A stretch of 64,000 nt of DNA from Delphinapterus leucas. Its lineage: Eukaryota > Chordata > Mammalia > Artiodactyla > Monodontidae. Below, piece by piece: positions 22,001 through 33,929 of this stretch (position 1 is its first letter; each line of letters begins with the position of its first letter). The notes beneath the pieces are model-generated. The model ran no database searches. It saw nothing but the letters and a program-made list of their open reading frames with translations, and had not been told where the DNA came from. Both the position numbers and the translations under genes were made by a program. The stretch lies in contig NW_022098093.1 of NCBI RefSeq assembly GCF_002288925.2, positions 1,852,029-1,916,028 of the forward strand, given 5' to 3'.

Positions 22001-23285
22001 CCAAAATGTTTCATATGCACATATTTGAAATCTTGAGAACAAAATTTTCTATTTTTTAAATCTTCCAAAGAATTTTACAAAACTTGTATGTTAAAAACTA
22101 TTTTAAAAGACAGTGCCTCTCAATAACTTGGCAAGAAAAACTCAACCAAGTTGAAAATTAACACAAAGTTTTAACCAAAACCTTTGCACAAGTGGTAGAT
22201 AAGGCTGCAAAATGAATATTACTTTTTATTAGGTGCTGCCACTAATGTATTATTTCCATTTGGAGCTCCCGATCCTTGTGAGATAGCTTCAGCTGTGGCA
22301 GCCTTTAAAACCAGCATCCATTGATTCTGAACTTCAGACCGTACTTGTGAATTATCACATTCCAAAATGTTAAGCCAAGTTTTTGAAGACCTTGGAGTAT
22401 ATTTAACTGTATAGCTTTCACTAAAAATAATATTCACTTTATGTAATTTATTTTAGTAAAGGTGAAAAAAGATTTTAAAATATTAAGCACTTCGTATTAA
22501 GTGTATATTTTAAAAATGTAGCTTTTTCATATATGTTTTATAATGTATCTAATGTATTAGTACAATAGTACATGTACACGTTAAATAAACATATATATAT
22601 GGGGTGCATGCTCACATTTTTTTTTCTGAGAGTCATGAGGAATCATCATTTCCAGAGTAGTCATCTCACAGGTACAAAGGTTAGCCCTATCCCCTAAGGA
22701 AATGTCTCATTTGAGATCTGTGGGATCTAGATGTTTCTCATCAGCCCCATGCCCACCACTCCTCCTTGACTGGCTCTCTAGACGGCTGGTTTCTTCAGGC
22801 TCTGCAGGCATGCACCCTCTTCCTAAACCCTCCCAGTTCCCCCGTACTTGCTTTCCAGGTGGCCCCTGAGTTCCCACCATGGGGTGTCCCGGTCAGCCGT
22901 CCCACCAAAAGCACAGACACCCTGGCTGTACTCCTCTTGCTAACTGCTTGCTCCCTGGACCATTTTGTGAGCTCTCTTTGTCTGATTATTCTTCCCTTTA
23001 TTCATTCCAGAGCAGCATATTTATAAAGCTATTAGTTAATTCCTCAGGCACCCAGTCCCTCGCCCCACACTAATCTTTATTTCAGTGGCAACATTAAAAC
23101 AATGTTGAAGTGGCATTTTAAAGGAAAGAATGACTTACAATTCTACTACCCTAATTCTCAATTAATTTAATTTTTCTATGTTAATACCTAAGCTGTGACC
23201 ATGCACATATAGCCCCACCACGCTAACCCAGTAGATTCATCTATTTCCATCTCATCTATGTTCATCTGCAATATATAATTTTCAG
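22001..23285. other. AT-rich sequence downstream of the hAT relic, then unassigned intron
   Basis: 22001-22640 is AT-rich and may include the decayed 3' end of the hAT element. 22640-23285 is more balanced and unassigned. A 72-codon minus-strand frame at 22219-22437 has no recognisable domain. Confidence 0.45.
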
Positions 23286-23578
23286 ACTACCTTTCTTAAC
23301 TATTATTTTACCATTGGAAAGTAATGCTTGTACATGGCAAAACATTCAAGTAGAACAGAATGTTCACGGTAGACAGTGAGTGAGAATTCTGCTTAATTCA
23401 GACCCCACTCTCTAGTCTCTAGCTGCACCACTCCATTACCCGTTTGGGGGTATCTTTCCAAGAATTCTCTAGCATATCCAAATTCTCTGTGTTACTTCTC
23501 TTTTACACAAACAGAGGCACACTATCCACACTATTCTGCCTCTTAATTTTTTTTTTTTTAATTTAAAGACCTATCTTA

Positions 23579-24117
23579 GGACTTCACTGGTAGTGCAGTG
23601 GTTAAGAATCCACCTGCCGGGCTTCCCTGGTGGCGCAGTGGTTGGGAGTCCGCCTGCCGATGCGGGGCATGGGGGTTCGTGCCCCGGTCAGGGAAGATCC
23701 CACATGCCGCAGAGCGGCTGGGCCCGTGAGCCATGGCCGCTGAGCCTGCGCGTCCGGAGCCTGTGCTCCGCAACGGGAGAGGCCACAGCAGTAAGAGGCC
23801 CGCGTACTGCAAAAAAAATAAATAAATAAATAAAAAAGAATCTGCCTGCCAATGCAGGGGACACGGATTTGAGCCCTGGAAGATCCCACATGCTGCAACT
23901 AAGCAACTAAGCCTGTGTGCCACAACTACTGAGCCTGTGCTCTAGAGCCCATGAGCCACAAGAGAAGCCCCCACAATGAGAAGCCTGTGTACCGCAACGA
24001 AGAGTAGCCCCCGCTCACGGCAACTAGAGAAAGCCCTGTGCAGAAACGAAGACCCAACACAGCCAAAAATAAATAAAATAAATAAATTTATTTTAAAAAT
24101 TAATAAATAAAATAAAA
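23579..24117 (+). mobile_element. Older CHR-2 SINE hosting a younger SINE
   Basis: An older subtype SINE starts GGACTTCACTGGTAGTGCAG at 23579, is interrupted at 23619-23835, and resumes through AATGCAGGGGACACGG to an AT-rich tail ending near 24117. The flanking repeat ACCTATCTTA lies at 23569-23578 and 24118-24127. Confidence 0.9.
23619..23835 (+). mobile_element. Young CHR-2-type SINE nested in an older SINE
   Basis: Inserted after the tRNA-like head of the host SINE. The TSD is AAGAATCCACCTGCC (23604-23618) versus AAGAATCTGCCTGCC (23836-23850); the difference indicates later mutation. Its tail is A-rich with AAAT repeats. Confidence 0.93.
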
Positions 24118-24127
24118 ACCTATCTTA

Positions 24128-24450
24128 AGGACTTCCCTGGTGCCACAGTGGTTAAGAATCTGCCTGCCAATGCAGGGGACACAGGTTCGAGCCCTGGTCC
24201 AGGAAGATTCCCACATGCCGCGGAGCAACTAAGCCTATGCGCCATAACTACAGAGCTTGCACTCTAGAGCCTGCGAGCCATAACTACCAAAGCCCACGCA
24301 CCTAGAGCCCGTGCTCCGCAACAGGAGAAGCCTGCGCACCACAAGGAAGAGTAGCCCCTACTCGCTGCAACTAGAGAAAGCCCACGCGCAGCAACGAAGA
24401 CTCAACACAGCCAAAAATAAATTAAAAAACAACAACAAAAAAACCCCAAA
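24128..24450 (+). mobile_element. Second older CHR-2 SINE at the same target site
   Basis: A complete long-form SINE with tail CAGCCAAAAATAAATTAAAA. It is flanked by CCTATCTTA at 24119-24127 and 24452-24460, the same target sequence used by the neighbouring SINE, producing three copies in a row. Confidence 0.9.
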
Positions 24451-25005
24451 CCCTATCTTAGAGATTGGTTCAATCAGAACGTATCATTTTCTCTCTCATT
24501 CTTTTCAACAGCTATATAATATTCCACCAAAGGGTTCTAATGTGATTTATTTAATTGATCACCAATTAATGGGCATTTTCATTGTGCAGTCTTTGCTGTG
24601 TCAACAGTTCTGCAATAAATCGTATGTTCACGTCTCTGTGTACTGTACAAGTACATTTATGTGAAGGATAAATTCCTAGAAGTGGAATCCTCAAACAAAT
24701 CCCATTAAAAGTTTTTTACTCATTGCAAATTGTTTTGCCCAAGAGGTTACACTAATTTGTATCCCCACTGACAGTATGTAAAAGTTCTGTTTTTCTGTTT
24801 CACCAATACCATAGGAATATTTTTAAAATATTAAATTATATTACATACAGAATTCTGTATTATCGTTTTTCACATAACATATTCAGACACGTTGTACCTT
24901 AATAGTCTTGATAAGTATAATCATTAATGATAATTTAGGTAAGCATGTTCTTTGTCATTCCTAGTTTTTCAATACTATGTGTAACACTACGTTTGAAATG
25001 CTTTT

Positions 25006-25212
25006 TTTTTTTTTTTTTTTGCATTGTGCGGGCCTCTCACTCTTGTGGCCTCTCCCGTTGCGGAGCACAGGCTCCGGACGCGCAGGCTCAGCGGCCATGG
25101 CTCACGGGCCCAGCCGCTCCGCGGCATGTGGGATCTTCCCGGACCGGGGCACGAACCCGCGTCCCCTGCATTGGCAGGCGGACCATCAACCACTGCGCCA
25201 CCAGGGAAGCCC
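25006..25212 (-). mobile_element. CHR-2-type SINE, antisense
   Basis: A 207-bp young copy with the 12-bp TSD TGAAATGCTTTT at 24994-25005 and 25213-25224, inserted in the old L1. Confidence 0.94.
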
Positions 25213-26245
25213 TGAAATGCTTTTGACCAGGACTTTCCTTTTGAATCCTGCTCTTGGGACAGATTTCCTGGAATGAAGGTACTATGTCAAAGGATATTTT
25301 GCCAAATTGCTTTTCACAAATGGCTTTACCTAATTATACTCTCACCAAAAATGTATGAGTGCAGTGTACCAGGATCATTTCAGGATTTGGTATTATGATT
25401 TAAAATTACGTTTAGTAGAAGTTAATTCAAATATGTATCACTTTTATGGTTTTAATTTGCATTTATTTTATCAGAGAATTTGGCCATTTTCCCCTAGTTT
25501 TTTTTTTTTTTCCTCTATTTTATTTTCCCCGTTTTCTAAATCATCTATTCATGTCTTTTGTCTACTATCTGTTGGAGTCCTAATCTTCAGCATTGGAATA
25601 TGCATTTAGATATAATAGACCTTAATCTTTTTAATCCCTTTGCAGTTAAAATTCCCCTTAATCTTTTAATAAATTGTTATTACTGTGTAGAAATTTTAAC
25701 TGTTTCTATGGATGAGTTTGAGTTTTTTTCTTTTGTAATTGTCTTTTCACTGCTTTAATCTTAGGATGTTGCTCTCTTCCTGAAGACCTGAAACTCTCTT
25801 CTACCAATTTTCATGATTGCATTTTAAATTTATCTTTATAATTTAAAATTTAATTTAGCTGGCATTTATTTTGATGTGTAGTAGAAATTTTATATCTCTT
25901 TTTTCCTAAATTGCTATGTAATTATCCAAACATCATTTATTAATAATTAATTTTCTTCACTTAATTTGTAAGGCTTGATTTATTGTGATACACACGCATA
26001 CACACATACATACATTTCTATTTCTGGGTGTTCTATTTTTGTTCTCAACTATATGTCTATTTTTATGCTCATCACATAGTTTTTTTTTTATCACATAGTA
26101 TTTTGATCATGTTGTAACATCTAGTAGTACTAGCTTCTTCCTCCATCTTAGTGCTGAAATTTTTTCTAAATATTGTTTGAAATTCTTACCCATGAATTTT
26201 CCCAAATTACCTTGAGTAGTGGTGTTGAGTTTCTAAGGCCATCTC

Positions 26246-26706
26246 TGTAAGGAACGGCACCAAACACGGAGGAGAGCTTAAACAAGCTTTATTTGGGAAC
26301 GCTCCCGGGCGAGGTTCACTGGTCCGAGAGAAAGCGGCCAGAGAAGTCGCGCCCGGGTGTAGGCGCGAACAAAATTTATAGGGGTGGACGCAGCGGAGGC
26401 GCTTGCTGTGTGAAGCAGCCCCCTTTTTCGGTAATCTCTCGGGTGTTGTGGCAATGTCAGGTGTCTGTTGCATCAGCCTCAGAGCCATTGGTTCCGCCCC
26501 TCGGGGAGCGGGAAGACCGGCCGGTAGCATCAGCCTCCTTGGCGAGGGTTCCGTCTGGCTCCCTGGGCCCTTCCCCGGACCTGCTGGCCTTACAATCTCA
26601 GGGAAATGCCGTCTTTTCCAGTATGGTCCATCCTTCAAGGCCTAGTCCAATCCTCACCCCCCAACCCTGAAACCTTTCCTTCTCCCCATACTGGGAACAG
26701 CTCTCA
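26246..26706 (-). mobile_element. Solo endogenous retrovirus LTR, antisense
   Basis: About 461 bp with TG...CA ends when read on the minus strand. Ordered regulatory sites are visible in that orientation: CCAAT box (26487-26491) next to a GC box (26494-26500), TATAAATT (26373-26380) and AATAAA (26288-26293), followed by a U5 ending in CCTTACA. This layout fits a gammaretrovirus-like (ERV1) LTR. No gag, pol or env adjoins it, so it is a recombination remnant. A clean TSD was not identified. It is GC-rich against AT-rich surroundings. Confidence 0.78.
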
Positions 26707-26724
26707 CCTGCACATACAAAATCT

Positions 26725-27345
26725 ATTTTCATGGGTATAATAGGCAGGATTCTAAGATGGCACCGAGAATTCCACACACTCCCACCTTGTACACACCCTC
26801 ATATCCCCCAGGACTGTGAATTGGATGGATTTTACTCCCATGATAAAGTGTGTCATGACACAGTTAATTTTAGGAAGGGGGGATTATCTGGGTGGGACTG
26901 ACCTAATCATACCAGCACTTGAAAAGCAGAGTGTTCTCTGGCTGGTAGCAGAAAGGGCAGCCAGGGAGACATGCTTCAACTGACCTGCAGGAAAGCAAAT
27001 ACCCATAGTGTGAACTGGCCATGGAAAAGTACAACCTCTAGTACCTGAGAGCAGTGGCGATTGACAGCTAGCAGGAAAATGGGGACCTCTGTCCTAAAGC
27101 TGCAAAGAACTAAACTCTGCCAACAACCAATGAACTTAGAAGAGGTCTCTGGGCCCCAGATGAGATTGGTGGCAGCCCCAGACAAAACCTTGATGTCAGT
27201 CTCGTGAAACACAGAGCAGAGAGTGCCATCGTGCAGTGCTGTACCTCTAACCTATAGGACTGCAAGCTAATCAATGAGGGTTGCTCCAAAGCCTCTACAT
27301 TTGTGGGAATTTGTTACACAGCAATGAAAACTAATACTGTGGCAA
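26725..27345 (+). mobile_element. Ancient mammalian LTR-like repeat
   Basis: Recognisable blocks: GGCAGGATTCTAAGATGGC at the left, GGATTATCTGGGTGGGACTGACC, CCAGATGAGATTGGTGGCAGCC, and TTTGTTACACAGCAATGAAAAC at the right end. The order is that of a common mammalian LTR in sense orientation; the subfamily was not resolved. Confidence 0.65.
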
Positions 27346-27419
27346 CACACAATTTAGTACTTAATCACTCCCATGTCATTTACTAATCAGTTAACACGTG
27401 TAAACCTTGTCTCCCCCAA

Positions 27420-27660
27420 TCAGATAATAAACTCGACCTCTCTAAGCCTCGGTTCCCTCATCTTTAAAGTGGGAATGAAATGCATCAGATAAATTACTGA
27501 AAGATACACAACCATTGTTACCAGCACTTACTTCTAAAGGTGGGAGATGATAACAGGATCAAGTTTTACAGGAAGGTTGTGAGATTAAATGAGGTGATGC
27601 CTATAAAGCTCCTAGTAGGGTGCATGGTGCATGATGAACTCGATAAATATTAGCTCACTG
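27420..27660 (+). repeat. MIR relic
   Basis: Sense MIR blocks CTCTCTAAGCCTCGGTTCCCTCATC, TTGTGAGATTAAATGAGGTGATGC and CTCGATAAATATTAGCT, with an unrelated-looking insert near 27500. Confidence 0.65.
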
Positions 27661-27759
27661 TTACGAGAAAAGCAGACTCTTGACATGGCTCCCACAGGTC
27701 TGTATATTCTGTATGTGCTAAATCTGTTTTATACATGACCCTGGCCCTATCTCCCTCCC

Positions 27760-27761
27760 CT

Positions 27762-27793
<32 letters not shown>

Positions 27794-28540
27794 CCCACAC
27801 ACACCACACGCACACCACACGCACCACACACTGCACAACACACGCTGTACACACACACCACACACAATCACACCACACACACCACACGCACATACCACAC
27901 ACACCACACACACACCACATGCACACCCCACACGCACACCACATGCACACACCACATGCACTACACACTGCACAACACACACTACACACACCACACACAC
28001 CACACGCACACCCGACACGCACCACACACTGCACAACACACGCTGTACACACACACCACACACAATCACACCACACACACCACACGCACACCCCACATGC
28101 ACCCCACATGCACACACCACACGCACCACACACTGCACAACACACCACACGCGCACCACACACTGCACACCCACACCCACACGCACACCACACGCACACC
28201 ACACACCACACACACCACACGCACACCCCACATGCACCACACACTGCACACCACACACACACCACACACACATCACACGTGTACCACACACTGCACACCA
28301 CACCACACACGCACCACACTGCACACCACACACCACACACACATCACACTGCACAACACACACCACACACACGTCACACTGCACACCACACACCACACAC
28401 ACATCACACACACACCACACGCACCACACACACCACACGCATACCACATGCACACACCACAGGCACCACACACCGCACGACACACACCACACACACACAC
28501 ATCACACACACACCACACACACACCACACCACACCCCTAC
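27760..28540. repeat. CA-rich minisatellite with higher-order structure
   Basis: About 780 bp built from CACACGCACACCACA-type variants. A 72-bp segment at 27821-27892, carrying the rare GCTGTAC and AATCAC interruptions, recurs identically at 28019-28090, i.e. a 198-bp higher-order period. The stop-free Cys/Val/Trp-rich and His/Thr-rich frames here come from the repeat and are not genes. Confidence 0.96.
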
Positions 28541-29754
28541 CTCCAGCAGCAGCTGGCCATCCACCAGGGATGGATAAACTAAACGCAGCCTCTAGACGGG
28601 CAATGAGTTTTGTCTCCTGGGAATTTGGAGTCAAGCCAGTGAGAGACCAATCTGCTTAGCTATTTGAGATGAGCTGAAAGGTCAAATGGAGTCAGGTCCA
28701 GAATCATGTCTGGGGAGAGCCCGAGCCACATGCCTGAAGTCACAGAAGGGCAGACCTCAAGAGGAAGCTGGTCCCTTCAGACCAGCGCAGAGTGGACATG
28801 CAGAAATGGGCAGAGCTGAGAGTGTCCCCAGAGAGAGAGGGATGAGACAGGAGCTTCCAGGGGCTTGGGGACTTGCAGTTCCCAGCACCAGTTCCCACGG
28901 CGCCTAACTGGACTCGTTTCCACTAGATTTCATTGTCCTCATAATCTCTTTGGTCTTTGCAGACTTTCAGCTGTCAGCACAGTTGAATCCCAGTGGCCTC
29001 TGGAGGGCACTGTTCAACTGTTTATTTCATAGTAGTGCATACTACACACAGTGTTTGGGAGAAGGGTGTTGGAAATAATAGACCATTTTCTGAGGACCTA
29101 CCATGTGCTAGCCACTGTGCTGGCTGCTTTACATAATTTAAACCTTAAACAATCCCAATTCTTCCTGGCAATTACAGAATACTCGCTAGCATTGTAACTT
29201 GTTTCTACAGCTATATTATTAACCTGTGTCAAGCAAAATGAAGACTTTTTTTTTTTCTTTTAATGAGGTTACAGCTTCTGATAGGAACCAGTTCAGGTTC
29301 AGTTGGCCCTCGTCTACTTTATGTAGAGGACATACCTGGATATAATTTGCATTTTATGGGCATGTATTCCTTTTTAATAAGAAAAACAACTAAATATGAC
29401 ACCATTATAAAATGGGGGGGGAGTAATTGGCTGACATGTGTGTAAATTGCCTATGTCCCTCCTCTCTCCTAAGGGTGAGATATTTCCTATTTCCTACCTT
29501 TTACTACCTCCCCCCACCCCCGGTAACTGTGTTGGTTTCAAGCCAGGCTGATGGCTGCTGGGGAGTGTGAGCTGTGGGAGGGGAAGGAGTCATTGTTTTT
29601 CTCTACTTTGCTCAATGCTACCATGTTGGGAGGGTAGAGTGAGGTCCAAACCTCTTCAGGGCCTTCTGAGTGGTCTGAAAACAACTACTGGCCCATCTCC
29701 ATTTTTTAATTAGGTATTTGAAAAACCTGTTTGGTCATTAGATGTTAATAATGT
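28541..29754. other. Intronic stretch; only a possible MIR fragment
   Basis: 29090-29215 has a weak reverse-MIR pattern (CTACCATGTGCTAGCCACTGTGC). The rest shows no gene or recognised repeat. Confidence 0.5.
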
Positions 29755-29935
29755 CAATGAAAATATTTATTAAATGCATTACACATACTCTTCTTACTTA
29801 ATTCTGACAACAACCCAAGAATGTATTATTATCTGCATTTATAGATGAGGAAATTTAGGCTGAGAAGGATTAGGCAAACATACCTGCTAAGGAACAGAAC
29901 CTGGAACTGAGCCCAGGTTTACCTGCCTCCAAGAC
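29755..29935 (-). repeat. MIR relic, antisense
   Basis: Reverse-MIR order: AATTCTGACAACAACCC, TTATAGATGAGGAAATTTAGGC and GAACTGAGCCCAGGTTTACC. Confidence 0.72.
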
Positions 29936-30194
29936 CTAAGGGTTTTTTGGCTGGGATGCTTTGCCCGTTACCACCCATCTGCCAAATAGCATGTCTATCC
30001 CAGAGGAGAGCACCTCCATCTTAAATAAACAGCATATCCATTTCCCAATAAGGAGTGTATCTGGCATCCTGGCCAGGTCACCTCAAATTCCTTATTCACG
30101 GTATCACCGTCTACCCACCTCTCCACTATGGAAGGAAGAATCAGAAATCAGGATATCTGATTCTAAACAGTTTCTTAATCTCTCTACTATTTTA

Positions 30195-30300
30195 TTCATA
30201 TAAGAATATCTATTGACCACCTACTATGTTTTAGCTCTGGTTGTATGTATTGGGGAAATATTGGTGTATAGTACATACAACATCCCTGATTTTATGGGGG
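30195..30300 (-). repeat. L2 3'-end fragment, antisense
   Basis: ATCTATTGACCACCTACTATG followed by GGTTGTATGTATTGGGGAAATA resembles the reverse complement of an L2 3' end. Short and decayed. Confidence 0.5.
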
Positions 30301-30389
30301 GGGTTGCCTCCATGCCTCAGAAAACTGCTTTACCCCTAGGGTAGGGATAATATGATTAATAATGATATTAAGGAATTATTAAAGTAAAC

Positions 30390-31340
30390 TTTGTTGCTTT
30401 ACAACAGCTTTATTAAAGTACAATTCACATACAAAATTTACCCTTTTAAAGTGTATAATTGAGTGGGTTTATATATTCAAAGAGTTGAATATCACCAATA
30501 GCTACTATTAAGGCATTTTTATCCTTCCAAAAAGAAGCCCCATACCCATTACCAGTCATTCCCCGTTTCTTCCTTCTCCTAGCCTCTGATGACCTCTAAT
30601 CTACTTTCTGTCTCGGTAGATTTCCCTATTCCAGATATTTTGGTATGTGGTCTTCTGTGCCTGGCTTCTCTCACTTAGCATGATGCTTTCAATGTTCATC
30701 TGTGTTGTAGCATTTTTCAGAGCTTCAGTCCTTTATATTGCCGAATAGTATTTCATAGTATGGATATACTACATTTGTTTAACCATCAATTGATGGACAT
30801 TTGGGTCATTTCCACTTCTGACTATTATAAATAATGCTACTGCAAACATTGGTGTACGAGTTTTTGTGTGGACATATGTTTTCAGAACTCTTGGGTGTAT
30901 GCCTAGGAATGGAACTGATGGTCATACGGAAACTCTATGTGTAACTTTTTGAAGAACTGCCATGCTGCGTTTCAAAAGGGCTGCATGATTTCACTTTCTC
31001 ACCAGCAGTGCGTGAGGGTTGTAATTTCTCCACGTTCCCATCAATACTTGCTATTACTGTCTTTATTATTACAGCCATTCTAGTGGGTGTGAAGTGGTAT
31101 TTCATTGTAGTTTTGATTTGCATTCCCTGGTAACCAGTGATGTTGAGCACCTTTTCACGGGCTTTTGGCCATTTTTATACGTTTGGGAAAACATCTACTT
31201 AAATCCTTAGCTCATTTTTAAATTGGATCTGTTGCTTCTGTTTCTTGTTGTTAAGTTGTAAGAGTTTTTTATATGTTCTAGATACAAGTCTCTTATCATC
31301 AAATATATGATTTCCAGATATTTTCTCAGGAAGCTACAGA
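30390..31340 (-). mobile_element. Old L1 (L1M-type) 3' portion, antisense
   Basis: The + strand begins with AGCTTTATTAAAGTACAATTC and passes through reversed ORF2 C-terminal text; the minus-strand frame at 31150-30935 contains QIKTTMKYHFTPTRMAVI, a conserved ORF2 C-terminal block. Extends to about 31340. Confidence 0.85.
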
Positions 31341-31892
31341 TTTTAAACAACTGTCACTGATTGTTTTCAACAGATGACCTAGGGGTAGGGCTGTTCTTGC
31401 AGAGTCAACCCTGAACCAAGTGAAATAACGTTAAGTCCTGAAGGAGCTATTCAGAGGGCCGCCGGCCTGGTTAATGCCGGCAGTCCTCTGGGGATAGAGC
31501 TTTTGAAAATCTCCAAACTTGCTCTGACCCAGCGGCTGCTACACTGCTTGTTTCTATAGCTGCCATAGTTGGTTTCGAAGGCTTTAGGGGCTGGGGAGAA
31601 AGAGATGGTAATAGTGTGAGGTAAAATGCCACAAAGCTCACTGTGCTTTCTAAGATTCAGCCATTTTTCTTGAATAAGTGTTTGTTACACTGCTTCAAAC
31701 CTTTAGTTAATTTCCAGAGTCCTGAAAAAGTTGCTTTTGATAATTTTTGTTCAGTGTTCTTGTTGTTTTTATGGAGAAATGGATTTATGGAGGTCCTTAT
31801 TCTATCATTCCAGAAATGCTTTCTCCAAAAAAATTTTAAGTATAATGTACATTAAAGAAAAAGGCCCAAATCATGAGTATTCAGCTAGTGAA
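31341..31892. other. Intronic stretch without recognised features
   Basis: No gene, RNA or clear repeat seen. Confidence 0.5.
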
Positions 31893-32232
31893 TTTTTTTT
31901 TTTAATTTTTATTTTTGGCTGTATTGGGTCTTCGTTGCTGCGTGTGGACTTTCTCTAGTTGTGGAGAGCAGGGGCGACTCTTCGTTGCAGTGTGCGGGCT
32001 TCTCATTGCGGTGGCTTGTTGCGGAGCACGGGCTCTAGGCGCGCGGGCTTCAGTAGTTGCGGCACACGGGCTCAGTCGTTGTGGCTCACGGGCTCTAGAG
32101 CACAGGCTCAGTATTTGTGGCGCATGGGCTTCGTTGCTCCCCAGCAGGTGGGAACTTCCCGGACCAGAGCTCGAGCCCGGGTCCCCTGCATTGGTAGGTG
32201 GATTCTCAACCACTGCGCCACCAGGGAAGCCC
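31893..32232 (-). mobile_element. CHR-2-type SINE, older long form, antisense
   Basis: A 340-bp copy with the 12-bp TSD TCAGCTAGTGAA (31881-31892) versus TCAGCTGGTGAA (32233-32244), one mismatch. Confidence 0.94.
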
Positions 32233-32838
32233 TCAGCTGGTGAATGTTTATATTAGCCATCACTCACTCAAGCAACAGAGAACTTCACTCGCACCACAGA
32301 GCCCTCCCTCATACCGCTTACCAGTTGTTAACACCATCCCCACCCCTTAACCAAAGTAAAATGGTATTAATCACCACAGGATAACTTTCCTGTCCGGCAT
32401 CATAATGGTTTTTTCCAACTCTGTTTGACTCTAATTGTTCATTCCCGCCAAACCACTCCCTTAACACATTTAATCTAATGGCATCTTTATTTTACTTGTT
32501 AAACTTAATTTTTCAATTTTTAAAAATTAATTAGCCTACGTAGGACACCCACTTGTCTTTGTCAAGCTCCTCCTGCCTCCCCAAATTCTTCTCCCATCAC
32601 AACCACCCTCCCATCACTAACCAGGCCCTGGAGTATTGGCTGTAGTTCTCCTCTGTCCCGTTTTCCAAGACTTATGGGCACACTGGATCATCCACATAAA
32701 TGTAGAAAGCTGGAATCACTTCAGGATAAAGTTAAATGGGTTTTCCTGGGACTTTTGCACAATGTCCAAAATTTCTGATTTGTACAGATAGAGAAGCAGT
32801 TTCTCAGAGGCCTTCGAGAGATTTATCCTTCTACGCAG

Positions 32839-32862
32839 TTTTTTTTTTTTTTTTTTTTTTTA
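32839..32862 (+). repeat. Poly(T) tract
   Basis: 24 consecutive T without an adjoining SINE body. It may be the bare tail of a lost or severely truncated retroposon. Confidence 0.85.
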
Positions 32863-33109
32863 GCTTTTCCTGACGAAGCCTTCTCCAGCTAATTCAGAGC
32901 CATTGTGGCACCTCTCAGACTCAGCGTTTACATTCCAAAGTTGCTCCAGTTGAGGAACTCCCCCAGTGGAGAGTGAGGGGGATTAAAGCCCTCCTTGGAG
33001 CAATTTATGACACGTGGGGACCCAGCTCCCTTTAGGTGTTTTTCCTCATCATGGATCATTAGCTAGTAGAAAAGGAGATGTTCTGATGGAGGATGAAAGA
33101 AGATGCAGT

Positions 33110-33257
33110 AAGTCACAATGATTTGATGTTTGAGAGTAATTGCTTGGGAAGTGAAAAGGGTCAAGGTGGTTGAGCTTAATGGTACAAAGAATAACCAAGC
33201 ATGGGAAAACTTGTAAACTGAGTGAAAAAGTTGGACAAAGATAAAGGACTTGAAATA
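33110..33257 (+). repeat. Unclassified repeat, copy A
   Basis: From 33136 (GTAATTGCTTGGGAA) to about 33257 this aligns co-linearly with 39670-39790. Shared blocks include GGTCAA(A/G)GTGG, CTTAATG and GTTGGAC. Identity is roughly two thirds by eye. I cannot assign it to a known family. Confidence 0.6.
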
Positions 33258-33330
33258 ACTAATAAAAATTATTAAATACAATGCTTTTCATCATAGTAGA
33301 AGACAAGAGTGCTTTAAAAGGGAACAGAGG

Positions 33331-33607
33331 GGGGCTTCCCTGGTGGTGCAGTGCTTAAGAATCCTCCTGCCAATGCAGGGGACATGGGTTCGAGCCCTGG
33401 TCGGGGAAGATCCCACATGCCACAGAGCAACTAAGCCCGCGCACCTAGATCCCAAGCTCTGCAACAAGAGAAGCCACCACAATGAGAAGCCCGTGCACCG
33501 CAACAAAGAGTAGCCCCCGCTTGCTACAACTAAAGAAAGCCCATGCGCAGCAACAAAGACCCAATGCAACCAAAAATTAATTAATTAATTAATTAATTTA
33601 AAAAAGA
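33331..33607 (+). mobile_element. CHR-2-type SINE, older long form
   Basis: Complete head and tail domain ending in a (TTAA)n-like tail. The TSD core GAACAGAGG is at 33322-33330 and about 33610-33618. Confidence 0.92.
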
Positions 33608-33714
33608 GAGAACAGAGGCCAAAATTTCTAGAGTCCAAACCGATACATACTTATACTGTTTTGTATCGTCTCTCCAACTCTTTACTGTGAGTGGTGAGTA
33701 AAATAAAAGTTGCA

Positions 33715-33927
33715 AAGCAGTATGATGGTTCCTCAAGAAACGTAAATGTAGAATTGCCACATGAACTGGCAATTCCATTTCTAGATATATACCCCAAAGA
33801 ACTGAAAGCAGGACTTAAACAGATATTTGCACATCAATGTTTGTAGCAGCATTATCTATAACAGCCAAAAGGTGGAAACGGCCCAAATGTCTGTTGATGG
33901 ATGAATGGATAAACAAACTACCGTGAA
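33715..33927 (+). mobile_element. Old L1 3'-end fragment, sense
   Basis: CTAGATATATACCCCAAAGA, TTTGTAGCAGCATTATCTAT and CAGCCAAAAGGTGG are in the order of an L1 3' region. The nested DNA transposon at 33930 interrupts its end. Confidence 0.85.
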
Positions 33928-33929
33928 TA

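Larger units (their letters stand above)
23290..26200 (-). mobile_element. Old L1 (L1M-type) remnant, antisense, broken by SINEs
   Basis: The + strand contains reversed L1 3'-region blocks: TGGCAAAACATTCAAGTAGA, CTTTTACACAAACAGAGGCA, GCTATATAATATTCCACCA and GATAAATTCCTAGAAGTGGAA. Decay is heavy. Four SINEs are inserted between 23579 and 25212. The right boundary is uncertain because 25600-26200 is featureless AT-rich DNA. Confidence 0.6.

Noticed and set aside
22219..22437. 72-codon minus-strand frame considered as a processed pseudogene end
   Set aside because: No family recognised, and it lies next to the hAT relic on the opposite strand, so chance or decayed transposon sequence is likelier.
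23569..24460. Regularly spaced direct repeats considered as a CRISPR-like array
   Set aside because: They are target-site duplications around SINEs in a mammalian genome.
27650..28659. Long open frames of up to 282 codons on both strands, Cys/Val/Trp-rich or His/Thr-rich
   Set aside because: They follow from translating a CA/TG repeat in several frames at once; there is no domain, no composition expected of a real protein and no splice context.
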